Source: Fistulifera solaris | Taxonomy: Eukaryota; Bacillariophyta; Bacillariophyceae; Naviculales; Stauroneidaceae | Assembly: GCA_030295235.1 (NCBI GenBank) | Contig: AP026131.1 | Coordinates: 1,054,001 to 1,118,000 of the forward strand | Direction: 5' to 3' | DNA length: 64,000 nucleotides | Program-made: the position numbers and the translations under genes | Notes under the pieces: generated by a model | Told to the model about the DNA's origin: nothing | Seen by the model: the letters and a program-made list of their open reading frames with translations, nothing else | Database searches by the model: none | Part shown: positions 44,019 through 54,351 of the stretch, piece after piece | Position numbering within the stretch: the first letter of the stretch is position 1 | Layout of the letters: the number at the start of each line of letters is the position of its first letter

Positions 44019-45600
44019 TAGGCTTCTTCGTTCTTCGGGGTATCTTCGCACTTTGCACCTACAGCCTACGCCCCACAGTAAACAGTAGTACTTTCGGGTC
44101 CTATTTTTGATTATCTTAGAACTTGAAACATGCAAAGTTCAAAGAAGAACGAACTTAGTCACTCAAAGTCTACAGAAGACAACAAAAAATTACGACAAAG
44201 CAAGACTCTCTATCCTTTGTATCTGGTTCAAAGTAGCGAGAACTTCGGAGCGGTGGAGAGCGGATAGCGGATCGGACTTTTGTCTTTTGTCCGATTGCCG
44301 ACAAACGACATCCGATTAACGAACAACGCATTACGCCAATTAGCAAGTCTAATTTTTTATAAAAGTTTTACTCTCTCTAGACTTCTCTAGCTGGAGTCTC
44401 TGTTCTCTGTTCTCCGTCTCTCTAGAGTCTCCCTCTAGAGACTATGCATTTGGCTTTTGGCTCACGGTCCATGGTCCACGGATCACGGCTTCAGGGCTTC
44501 AGAGCCGTCCAATGTCCAATCTCTAGCTCAGCTAACAACCGACTGCGTTTTTCCCTTACACAAACCATCAAATGCAGAGCTCGCCCGCAGCCCGCAGCTT
44601 TTTTATGCAAACCGCTAGCCGTATTTTTTCTAGTCTACCAAACTGTGAGCTAAAACATTCTAAAAAATGGTCTAAGGCAAGTCCAAGGTATAAGGTTTTA
44701 ATAAAAAATACTGTAAGTCACGTGTTTCGTGTCTTGGTCATGGGTCATGGGTCACGGTCACGTTACAGATCGAAGGTCATTGACAGTTGACAGATGAATA
44801 AGTAGGGACAGTAAATACGAAGACGTCATTGAGCCATAAAGTCATTAGTCATTGTAGTCATCAACTAATAGCTCCGTATACAGTAGTAGGTAGGTCTACA
44901 GTCTACAGTATTCATATACAGTATTCATTATTCAATAGACTATTGTGACTTTTGACTATTCATTATTCATTCGTCATCGTCATTCGTCATTCAGCAAGTC
45001 AGAGATCAGAAACTCGGAACGAATTATTTTTGTAAGGACGCAGGAACGACCCAGAACCCAGAACACAGTCCATGTCACGGGCTGATGCTAAAATGCAAGA
45101 ACTACCTAACATGTGACTATTTACCACAATTTGTAGACGTAAACCGTAAACCCAAGACGCTGACTACTGGCAATTGCTTGGTTCGACGCAAAGAAATTCA
45201 AAGTATGAAAGATTCATCTCAGCGTCTCGTATTGTTCCTCTAATACAAACTCTTACATTTTTGCTCTTTATTCCGTCGTATCGTTGAATCTTAACATAAT
45301 GATTCGCTTTCGGACTCCACACCACGCAGTGGCATTTTCATATGAAAATGTATGCTGAAGGTATGCTGACTTGAAAGCAGCTGTGTAGAGGTTTAGAAAA
45401 TTGGAAAGAAATAATGAATACGCTAAGTGTCAACTCGAATCTTAGATGGCTGCAACAAGCCAGAATGCAAATGTTCTTGATAACTATCTCAATTTTATGC
45501 GGGCTTGCCATTTAGATTCTTTATTCATCTCGTGCTCTTTGTTGATGTTTTTAGTATTGGTACCGGTACGATCTTCGTGAGATATGGAAGGTGAAATAAT

Positions 45601-45627
45601 GTGGAATGTGGAATGTGGAATGTGGAA
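45601..45627 (+). repeat. (GTGGAAT) tandem repeat, four copies, last one partial
   Basis: Three full copies of a 7-bp unit followed by GTGGAA. Confidence 0.9.
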
Positions 45628-45849
45628 CTCATTAATTTTGTTAGAATATTTTACTTTTGATGTTGTCGTACTCGACACTCGACAAACGTAGCAAAAGGAG
45701 GCACTTGCATCTTCTTGCATCGCTCGTCATCGCGAAAAGCAAGTCGAAGGTCGAAGGTTGAGCTATCTCGATGCAAATTATCTATCCAATCAGAAACTAC
45801 TTTACTCATTCATCTTGACTGAAGAGAATACATACCTTCGGTTTGAAGC

Positions 45850-46965
45850 ATGCAGCCCTTACAAAGGAAACGAAGATGCGTGTGGGTTTGTCTGATGTTC
45901 TTGATCCTTCATCATGCGCCAGTGTTGACTTTCCAACCCGCGCGGCAAACTAATTTTCGGTCACGCTCGAAAGATCTTTCAGTATTTTCTCTCAATATTC
46001 CCCCAAGTCAGGTACGGAATCGTCAATCTACAGCACTAAACATGTTCATGGGCTCAGATGGTGGTGTACTTGGTATCGGAACACCCGAACTGGTGAGTGA
46101 TGAAGAAAGTATTCGTCGACGATCTTTTTGTTTTATGCTCATCTAAACACTCTGTATCAAGGCTACAATTCTGTTAGTGGGATACTTTGTCCTCGGACCG
46201 AGTGATCTGTACAAGATCGTGAAAGAAGTGGGAAAATTCATTCAGAATGTGCGAACCTTTAGTACAGATCTCACCACGACATTCGAAAGCAACATGGAAT
46301 CACAGCTTCAACTACAAGATATTCGTAAAGCACAGCAAGAATTAAATGATGCCTTTTCATTTCGCCGATCCATTAATATCAATGAAGAGGCGGAAGCCTT
46401 TTCGAACGAAACGGTCGAAACGGTAGCACCTCCCGCTGCGGCGGCTGCGTCGTCCTCGCAAATTGCTTCCAAGAAGATTCGAAGGCGGGTCAAGAAACGC
46501 GTTCCTCCACCTGCAACAGTTCCTGATTTAGAAATGCCCAGCCAGACGGAAGACTCTTCCATTTCCGCATTGGAAGCTGCTGAAATCGAAAAGGAGTTTG
46601 AGAAGTACACCAGCGATGTCACCGATGATTACATTCGTCCTAAGGCTGCCACCGAAAAGACCGATGCTTGGTACAGTGAACCAGATGCCGGAGCAACGTC
46701 CCGATTTCAACAGCAATTAAGTGGCACATGGAATGAACAAATCCTCCAAAACGAAGATAAACTCAGTCCCATCGCGACGGTCATGAACAAGATTGCGTTG
46801 CTCGAGAAGGAAAAGAAAGCTGCTATGCTGCGACTGGAAGAAGAGTATGCTCAACGAAAAGCTTTAGAAGATCGGTATTATCAAGAGCAGCGCGCCCTTT
46901 TGGAAGAAGCCAGCTTTCAGATCCAAGACGAGCTGATTTTAGGTCCCAAGTCTAGTAAAGCATGA
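45850..46965 (+). CDS. Nuclear-encoded TatA/TatB-like subunit of the plastid twin-arginine translocase
   Basis: Exon 1 (45850-46092) and exon 2 (46162-46965) flank a 69-nt phase-0 intron. The N-terminus has a hydrophobic signal (VWVCLMFLILHHAPVLTF) with LTFQPA as an ASAFAP-like junction. Mature residues read LGIGTPELATILLVGYFVLGP, then SDLYKIVKEVGKFIQNVRTF: the short membrane helix, LGP hinge and amphipathic helix of TatA/TatB, nearest TatB (the GIGTPEL start with its Glu). A long charged tail with coiled-coil heptads (LEKEKKAAMLRLEEEYAQRK) follows, longer than bacterial TatB. It would sit in the thylakoid membrane and take part in export of folded proteins. Confidence 0.82.
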
Positions 46966-47213
46966 GCAATATCTGTCATATCTGCAAAGAATTAGCTACC
47001 GAATTAGTTCAGAAAAGTAGAGTACATATTTACGGAGTAATATTTAGTGTGCGAGCACTTAGTCATCCTAGCTACTGCACAGCAGGTGTGACCTTCTTGG
47101 GATTGCAAATGACGTGGCAAAAGGCGCATCATCATCGCCTCATCGCAAGCATTTTCTTGCACCCCATTCATTTCATTTTTCTGTTGCTGTTTATTGTTGT
47201 GTTAGAATAAATC

Positions 47214-47997
47214 ATGCTTTTACGACATTTTTGCTCCCTCTTTCTTTTCCTATTATTTCAACAATCGAATTGTCTTCAAAGCTTTTTCCCGAAGCAATTC
47301 GCTGTAAACTGGGGAAAATCTTCGTCATCAGCATCGGCCCGACAAATCGAAGATCAACTATTGGCTGCCATTCAAGATGAAGGGAATCGTCTTTCGAACT
47401 CGGAGCAGATCGTTTCTTTAGTATCACAACTAGAAGCATTGCCTTCGATTCTGGAGCCCGCCATTGCCCCCCGAAGTATATGGACGATGGCGCTTGATTT
47501 ACACCACGAATGCGGAGACGAGTTCACCCATTCAGCGCAAAGCCGTGGACACGACAGCCTTCCCGATTTATCAAGACATTGTCGTGAATGAAAAAGGGCA
47601 ACTGTTAGTTAATCAAGTCGTTCAGTTTTCCGAGTCGTCCGAGCTGTGTGTTTCGGCTTTGGCCAGTACGGCCGCGTACCCTTTGCCGGAACTCACGCAA
47701 CGAAGGTCCACCGGAAAAGTGCTCGGCTTGAATATTCTTGGGGTATCTTTGGTCGGAGAAGAGGCAGAACCGGATCCGAACCGTCCCAATTCTCGCATCG
47801 ATTTCGTGTTCGACGAGGGAAACTTTGATCTGGACGGAAAAATCCGCATTCCTTATCCCGTGCCGTTTCGTTTACCTCTATTTCGCGATTGGGTGAAAGG
47901 ATGGATTGATATTACATGGCTCAGTGATCGAGTTCGTATTTCAAGAGGGAATAAAGGGACTACGTTTGTGTTATTGAAAGAAGACCTGTCCAGATAG
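47214..47997 (+). CDS. PAP/fibrillin family plastid lipid-associated protein
   Basis: One exon. A signal peptide (FCSLFLFLLFQQSNCLQSF) with a Phe-containing junction suggests plastid import. The fibrillin domain shows IEDQLLAAIQDEG, SLVSQLEALPS, YGRWRLIYTTNAE, then beta strands and the closing VRISRGNKGTTFVLLKE. The frame breaks at the C run 47467-47472. One base fewer joins ILEPAIAP directly to EVYGRWRLIYTT. Fibrillins bind lipids or quinones at plastoglobules and thylakoids. Length after joining is about 260 residues, normal for the family. Confidence 0.82.
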
Positions 47998-48052
47998 TTG
48001 ATCCGTGAATTAACAATCGGTAAATCGAAACAAGTTCAAGGCTAGTTCTCAT

Positions 48053-49699
48053 TTATCTCCATTCAGCAATATATTCGACATACGTCGAGCTTCCGACGTT
48101 CCTTCTCGCGATTTCCACTCCGGGCTCGTTCCATTTGAGACCGCCCACGGGTGGTTCCTGTTGCCATTTCAAAGTGCCATGTTCGATCGTACTCGTTTGC
48201 ACTACGATACTTAAATAAAAGAATGGATAGAGAATTGTCACACTCTGTCCTGGCTCCAAAGTGAGTTTGTAGACACGGCATTTGTCTCGGGTTTTGATCA
48301 GTTCGTGTCGTTCGGCCAGCAACGGAATCGCTGCGGATACGGGTGGCGACTTTAGCAATTCGGCATCAATACAAAGCATGGTATGATTCGATGTATTGGT
48401 GATCTTGTGCACCAGGGGTTTTCTCTGTTTCGTGTGCACCGTACCGTACTTCTCCAAAGTCCATGCAATCGGCACACGCGGCGAAACCTTGTACATGGTT
48501 TATTACGTTGAGACCGCCAGGAACTAAAAAAGAAATAGAGACTATCTTTCGCGTGTCGATGCGCTAATGTTGTATCGCCCGGCGGGAATGAAACTCGCAA
48601 TGCGCGCACATATTCATTCTGCAACACAACTTGATGACGAGGCTCGCTACCAACTTCAACAATTTGTTCGAAACGACCATCGGGCAAACGCCAATAATCA
48701 CCAACGCGTGTGCCTTCTTGACTCTTTCCGGATACCTTGACACCCGCTACATTTTCGTACACTTTTACTACCTGCGAATCGTCTTGTTGTGACAGTCCCA
48801 GACCTTGTCCACTGATAAATTGCTGAAGCGCCGCCGATGCTAGAGGAGTGGGTACTTGCAGTTTTTTGGCTTCTTGATACACAATATCCAAATCTTTGAC
48901 AAAGATCTGCAATTGAGATTTCACTTCAGCGACTGACTCCATCATACGAGGCGATCGATCCCGGAACATCCAACTAGCCCCAGCGGCACCATTGACAATA
49001 TCGTACAATTGCGTTACATCTAACCCCCGCTTTCGCGGCCAAACAAAGAGCTTCCGCCGCCACGACAATATGAACTCCCGCTAGTAACTGGTGAACCATT
49101 TTGACTTGTGATCCTTGTCCGGGACCACCGGCAATGATGTAAGCTTTTCCCAAAGCCTGCAGGACCGGCTGAGCCACAGAGAGGCTCGCCTCCTCTCCAC
49201 TGGCCATGATGGTTAAATCCCCGGCTCGAGCGCGAACCGGTCCGCCACTGATGGGGGCATCGACAAAATGAATGCCTTTTTCTTCAAAGAAAGCGGCCGC
49301 CTGCTTCATCCAAGTGGCTGTAACGGTCGAAGAGATCATGACCACGGCACCAGGGGGCAACAGTTGGAGCAAACAAGCTTCCCCTTGCAAACAGACTTGG
49401 TGACACTGGGCTTCGTTCTGCAAAACGACCAACACAAAGGTAGCTTCCTCCACAGCTTCTTGTAAATTAGTCGGCGGGGCCGACAAGGCTTTACCGGCGG
49501 TTACGGATTCCTGATAAAAGGCATCGACCAGTACCGTAGACTGATCGTAACCAGAGATTTGTTGACACAGATCTGGCTGTTCCAAAAGAACCCGCGCCAT
49601 TCCTCCTCCCATGGCACCAATGCCGATGACGGCAATCTTTTCGAATACTACCATAGCAGCGTAATAAGTTTTGACTTGTAATGATAAGCTCGCTTTCAC
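48053..49699 (-). CDS. HIBADH-like dehydrogenase fused to a C-terminal cupin-like domain
   Basis: Read from 49699; ATG 49654 (MVVFEKIAVIG) is the more likely start. Part 1 is a beta-hydroxyacid dehydrogenase: AVIGIGAMGGGMA nucleotide loop, FVDAPISGGPVRARAGDLTI, and GGPGQGSQVKMVHQLL with the catalytic Lys. The C-terminal helical domain runs to GLSQQDDSQVVKVYEN. The same frame goes on into part 2: YWRLPDGRFEQIVEVG, VSFPPGDTTLAHRHAKDSL, and after more strands RVYKLTLEPGQSVTILYPFF, a cupin-type barrel with His/His/Asp near the first motif. Breaks at 49024-49028 (C5), 48526-48531 (A6) and 48419-48422 (T4) are each reconciled by one base fewer. The two domains share one uninterrupted stretch, so the fusion does not rest on the corrections. 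Substrate unknown. Confidence 0.78.
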
Positions 49700-49780
49700 T
49701 TACTTCCTATCGTATGCAAGTTATTTTTGTGATGCATTCTGCATTACACATTTATTTATTGTGCGATGCGGATCGAAAAA

Positions 49781-51200
49781 ACTGCGGTCCAGAATTTCTG
49801 GAAATTCACAGAATTTCTGTACGAACCGAAATAACCTTTCCAGAATTCCTGGGCGATGCACTAATGGTCCAGACCTTCTGGAACAACACAGAATTTCTGT
49901 ATGATGCAAAACACATTTTCCAGAAATTCTGGAATTTGCATTTTGCTTCGTTATGATCGAAACACTGTTTCCTGAACTGTGGGAACGTGCGCAGCATTTT
50001 GATAGGATTCAAAACACCGTCTCCACATTTTTTTTTTATTAAAAAGTGCACAGCATTTCGTTAGGATGAAAAATTGGTCCAGAATTTCTGGACCAGCACA
50101 GAATTTCTGTATGATGCAAAACACTTCTTCCAGATTTTCTAAAACGTGCATTTTCTTTCGTTATGATCGAAACACTGTTTTCCTAATTGTGGGAACGTGC
50201 ACAGCGATTTGATAGGATTCCAAGCATCGTCTCCAAATTTTTTAAACGTGCACAGTATTTCGTTAGAATATCGAAAAATATTGGTCCAGAATTTCTGGAC
50301 CAGCACAGAATTTCTGTATGATGCAAAACATTGCTTCCAGATTTTCTAAAACGTGCATTTTCTTTCGTTATGATCGAAACACTGTTTTCCTGAATTGTGG
50401 GAACGTGCACAGCGATTTGATAGGATTCCAAGCATCGTCTCCAAATTTTTTAAACGTGCACAGCATTTCGTTAGAATCGAAAAATATTGGTCCAGAATTT
50501 CTGGACCAGAACAGAATTTCTGTATGATGCAAAACACTTCTTCCAGATTTTCTGGAATTTGCACTTTGCTTCGTTATGATCCAAAAAACAGTTTCATAAA
50601 TTTCTGGAACGTGCACATTCTTTTGCTATGATTTATGATCCCATACATCATATCCAAAATTTCTGGAACTGCACAGCATTTCGGTAGGATCGAAAAATAT
50701 TGGTCCAGAATTTCTGGACCACCACAAAATTTCTGTATGAAACATAACACATTTTCCAGAAATTCTGGAATTTGTACTTTCCTTCGTTATGATCCAAAAC
50801 ACAGTCTCATAAATTTCTGGAACGTGTACATTCTTTTGTTATGATCCCAAACATCATATCCAGAATTTCTTGAACATGCACAGCTATTCGGTAGGATGGA
50901 AAAATTGGTCCAGAATTTCTGGACCAAAACAGAATTTCTGTATGAGACATAACACATTTTCCAGAAATTCTGGAAATATTATTTTGCATTTGTTTCGTTG
51001 ATGCAAAACACAGTTTCCTGAAAATCTGGAAGGCACACTTTCTTTCGTTATGCTCCATACAGTTAATACGGTTTCATAATACTACGTAGCTGGAACTTGC
51101 TCAGCATTTTGGTAGTATCGAAAAATTGGTCCAGAATTTCTGGATTACCACAGAATTTCTGTATGAACCGAAATAAATTTTCCAGAATTTCTGGATCATG
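49781..51200. repeat. Palindrome-rich tandem array, about 207-bp period
   Basis: The 19-nt palindrome GGTCCAGAATTTCTGGACC or close variants begins at 49786, 49866, 50076, 50283, 50489, 50702, 50907 and 51128, so most spacings are 205-221 bp. Each unit also holds ACAGAATTTCTGT (13-nt palindrome), CCAGAAATTCTGG or a decayed form of it, and the words TCGTTATGATC, GAACGTGCACA and ATTTCGTTAGGAT. Neighbouring units are about 85-95% alike by eye, the centre most alike. No protein-coding character; open frames inside it are by-products. Confidence 0.88.
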
Positions 51201-51663
51201 CAAAGAATTTTGTGCCAAAATATTGGTGCAACCATTGTAGATGAGCTGACTTGATGGGTTATGTTATTGTGAAAGAAAATACGGAGTGGTAGACTATCTT
51301 TAGCATAGAACTCCCTCTCTAGAGTCTATTTCAGTGATGACGACAATTTTTACCTGCTTGCTGCCTGGCACGCAATTATTACTCGGTAAACCTTATACCT
51401 TGCGTAGTTTGCGGTTTTTATTGCCGTGTCTGCGGCAGCGGCGTGATGTTGTACAAGTAAAGCGCTGTTGCTATTTTTGTTGTTGTGTTGTGTGCAATCG
51501 ATGATTATTTATTCGTTGTGTTCTAAGATTATTGTGTCCGATAGAGGAGCAAGATCTATCCCTCGAGTCATTTTAATCATTGTATGAATCGAACCAGATT
51601 TTCAGTGTGATAGATTCTTAATTGCTTCAATCTTTGCCTTCATTTTTCTGACGTGAATCTTTC
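51201..51663. other. Spacer between the tandem array and the GGT gene
   Basis: No gene seen; probable promoter and leader of the gamma-glutamyltransferase gene. Confidence 0.5.
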
Positions 51664-53859
51664 ATGCAAACAACCTACGGTGCGCTAAAAATGACTTTAC
51701 CATCGACGTCCCACACAAGGATACGAAGTAATGATGATGAGGATGATATTGCGTTAGAAGCGAACGATCATTCGTATTCAAGCAATGCGGACATCAGTGA
51801 ACGCAATGAAGAATCGGGACTTTTTCGCACGAATGACGAGCCATCGTTTCATCATTCATCGCATTCTGTTTCCTTCTTTTGGAAAGCCCTGGTATTATTC
51901 ACACTGGCGTGTGTTCTCGTTATCACTTTAGGCAGTACCGTCGCTATACGTCGTGCAAATCATTCTCCCGCTACAACGACAGCATGCCCCCGCTCCGATA
52001 TCGAATCCTTATCGTCCTTTGCCGTCTCCGGTTTATCGCATGCTGCCGTCGCTACCGATCATTCGGTCTGTTCGCAAGTCGGATTGGATATTTTACAAAA
52101 ACATCAGGGCAATGCCGTCGATGCCGCTGTTGCGGTAGCGCTCTGTTTGGGCGTGGCGAATCCGGCGAGCAGTGGCATGGGCGGAGGAACCTTTCTGTTG
52201 GTGCACGGGAAGTTGCGCGAGGACGCTCATGAATACACTCAATACGACGATCACACAACACGGAATGCTACGACGCAGTACCAGAGTGATGGTAGGATCT
52301 TTGAAGTCATTGATGCAAGGGAAGTGGCTCCGGGGGCCGCTTCCACCGACATGTTCACTGCCTCGGACAAATCCAGTGTCGTGGGAGGCCTCGCGGCTGC
52401 TGTTCCGGGAGAACTGCGTGGGCTCGAATTGGCGCACGCACGCTTTGGGGCGTTATCGTGGCAGCAAGTGGTGCAGCCGGCTTATGAATTGGCCCGGGAT
52501 GGGATCGTCATCAACACCAATCTCGCCCATGAAATTGCCATGACGGCTGGCATGGTTGCTAAACATAGTTTGCCAGACTTTGGATTGAAGAAATTGCTCA
52601 CCAAGAGTAATGACTGGAAACAGCCATTAGTAGAAGGTGATATCTTGCGGAATGCGGCTCTGGCACACACTTTGAAGGACGTTATGGAGCAAGGGGCGGA
52701 TGCGTTATATACGGGCGAACGCGGGGAAAAAATAGCGGCGGATGTACAAAAAGCGGGAGGTATTTTGACGGCCGAGGACTTGGCGTCCTATCGACCCGTA
52801 TTGCGGGACCCGTTGGTGGCCGAAAACATCGCTGGATATACACTGGTGGGAGTTCCGCCTCCCAGTAGCGGTGGGCCCGCGATTATTGGCGCGATCCGTT
52901 ATTTAGCGGGATATTTGGAACCGTTGTCGGCGAATGCAGACGCGCTGACGGTGCATCGACTATCGGAAGCGGTCAAGCATGTCTTTGCCATGCGGATGAG
53001 TTTGAGCGATCCAGCATATAACACGGAAGTCGTTCAAGATGTGGTAGAAGATATGGTGCAAAGCTCGTACATGGAGCATTTGAGGCGGAGTTCACTAGAC
53101 AACTCGACATTGCCCCTCAGCCAGTACGGCGGTAGAAAATGGGCCCAGTTGAACGATACGGACGGTGACAACGACGCAGAAGATAAGAAAGAAGGCGATC
53201 GAAGGAAAAGACGACACTTGCTTCGTCACTTTGGATATTTGAATGATCACGGAACTTCGCATTTCAGTATCGTAGACAAAGACGGCAATGCTGTAGCTAT
53301 GACAACATCCGTCAACACGATCTTCGGGAGCCAAGTTCTCAGCGAAGGGATTGTGTTGGGGAATACGATGGACGATTTTGCACAACCTGGTAGTCCTAAT
53401 TTTTACGGATTGAAACCAAGTCCAAGTAACTACATCATGCCAGGCAAGAAGCCTTTGTCCAGCATGTCACCAACAATGGTTATCGATGCCGACCGAGACA
53501 AGCTGCTTATGGTTGTCGGTGCTAGTGGGGGCCCCAAGATCATAACAGCCGTTCTTCAAGTTATATTTAATACGCTTTGGTTGGGATGGCCGCTGCTGGA
53601 AGCCGTGAGTCGACCACGAATTCACGATCAGCTGATCTACCATGGATCTGCGATTACTGCGACTGAGAGAAGCAAGCTACCGAATGGCGTATGGTTTGTT
53701 GTTCCAGATCGGACCAAATTTGCGCTGCAACAGCGTAATCATCAATTGCTGGATGTTGATTACGCCGGAACAGTACAGACTGTTTTTCGTGATTTCGAAC
53801 TGAACCAATGGAGCGCAGTATCCGATCCTCGGAAAGGGGGCGCCCCTGCTGGTTACTGA
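51664..53859 (+). CDS. GGT: Gamma-glutamyltransferase, type II membrane protein
   Basis: One exon, 731 residues. A ~70-residue cytosolic, acidic N-terminus precedes one membrane helix (ALVLFTLACVLVITLGSTVAI). The Ntn-hydrolase fold follows: NAVDAAVAVALCLGVANPAS, SGMGGGTFLLVH, DAREVAPGAA, VGVPPPSSGGPAIIGA, and the autoprocessing site DHGTSHFSIVDKDGNAV, whose Thr becomes the nucleophile of the small subunit. PLSSMSPTMVIDADR and GASGGPKIITAVLQV complete the active site. A charged loop (~50 residues, KKEGDRRKRRH) just before the Thr is a lineage addition. The enzyme breaks down glutathione and gamma-glutamyl amides outside the cell or in the vacuole. No frame breaks. Confidence 0.95.
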   Translation: MQTTYGALKMTLPSTSHTRIRSNDDEDDIALEANDHSYSSNADISERNEESGLFRTNDEPSFHHSSHSVSFFWKALVLFTLACVLVITLGSTVAIRRANHSPATTTACPRSDIESLSSFAVSGLSHAAVATDHSVCSQVGLDILQKHQGNAVDAAVAVALCLGVANPASSGMGGGTFLLVHGKLREDAHEYTQYDDHTTRNATTQYQSDGRIFEVIDAREVAPGAASTDMFTASDKSSVVGGLAAAVPGELRGLELAHARFGALSWQQVVQPAYELARDGIVINTNLAHEIAMTAGMVAKHSLPDFGLKKLLTKSNDWKQPLVEGDILRNAALAHTLKDVMEQGADALYTGERGEKIAADVQKAGGILTAEDLASYRPVLRDPLVAENIAGYTLVGVPPPSSGGPAIIGAIRYLAGYLEPLSANADALTVHRLSEAVKHVFAMRMSLSDPAYNTEVVQDVVEDMVQSSYMEHLRRSSLDNSTLPLSQYGGRKWAQLNDTDGDNDAEDKKEGDRRKRRHLLRHFGYLNDHGTSHFSIVDKDGNAVAMTTSVNTIFGSQVLSEGIVLGNTMDDFAQPGSPNFYGLKPSPSNYIMPGKKPLSSMSPTMVIDADRDKLLMVVGASGGPKIITAVLQVIFNTLWLGWPLLEAVSRPRIHDQLIYHGSAITATERSKLPNGVWFVVPDRTKFALQQRNHQLLDVDYAGTVQTVFRDFELNQWSAVSDPRKGGAPAGY

Positions 53860-54351
53860 TGAATGTAAAATATGACACAATTGAACTCCTAATCTGGTCT
53901 TTCTCTTTCAATACATAACGCTCATTAACGCTACACGGTGTACATACCTAAAAAATTGTTTGTGCATGCGTTTATCGTTTACCCTATCTAGTGTGACTAG
54001 ATCTTTATGATGCATTTAGTTGTTAGTTGTCGAATGAGTCGCACTTGATGACGTAGCAACCGTGAAATAAATAATGACGTTCGTCGTCTCATGAATCATC
54101 TAAACGGTGGTCGTCTCTCCACCACTCACTTCACTGACAACGTTCGTCTCTCCACCACTCAGCTCACCCTTTCTTATTGGCGTGCGGCGTGTAGTTCGCA
54201 GCCACCGCATTTTCTCTTTTATTATTCTTTGCGCTTTGTCAGTATGAAAGTCGTCCCATTCTATCCTTTGACACTTTACTGCTGCTAATCAATGGCTTGG
54301 AGGCTAGCAAAAACCCGAGAAGACGCACCCGTAACGTTGTTATTTTAGAGC
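53860..54351. other. Intergenic, no gene seen
   Basis: Contains a short repeat CGTCTCTCCACCACTCA at 54111-54127 and again at 54143-54159. ATGACG words lie upstream (54045, 54074). Confidence 0.5.

Larger units (their letters stand above)
43877..45849. other. 1.9-kb intergenic region with simple repeats
   Basis: No gene supported. Contains (GAGACAC)x4 at 43991-44018, clusters of TCTCTAGA words around 44375-44445, ATTCATTATTCATT-type words near 44920-44990, and (GTGGAAT)x3-4 at 45601-45627. Confidence 0.5.

Noticed and set aside
43900-45849. tRNA or other RNA gene in the long intergenic region
   Set aside because: I looked for cloverleaf-like pairs and a GGTTCGAATCC-type arm and saw none.
49786-49804. 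Heat-shock elements in the palindromes
   Set aside because: Heat-shock factor sites need GAA and TTC separated by two bases; here the arms are separated by one base, so the spacing is wrong.
49671-51058. Many short ORFs in the 50-kb array, both strands
   Set aside because: They are translations of the tandem units and repeat the same peptides with changes that do not favour silent sites.
49781-51200. CRISPR array
   Set aside because: Units are ~207 bp and repeat as a whole, with no unique spacers, in a eukaryotic context.
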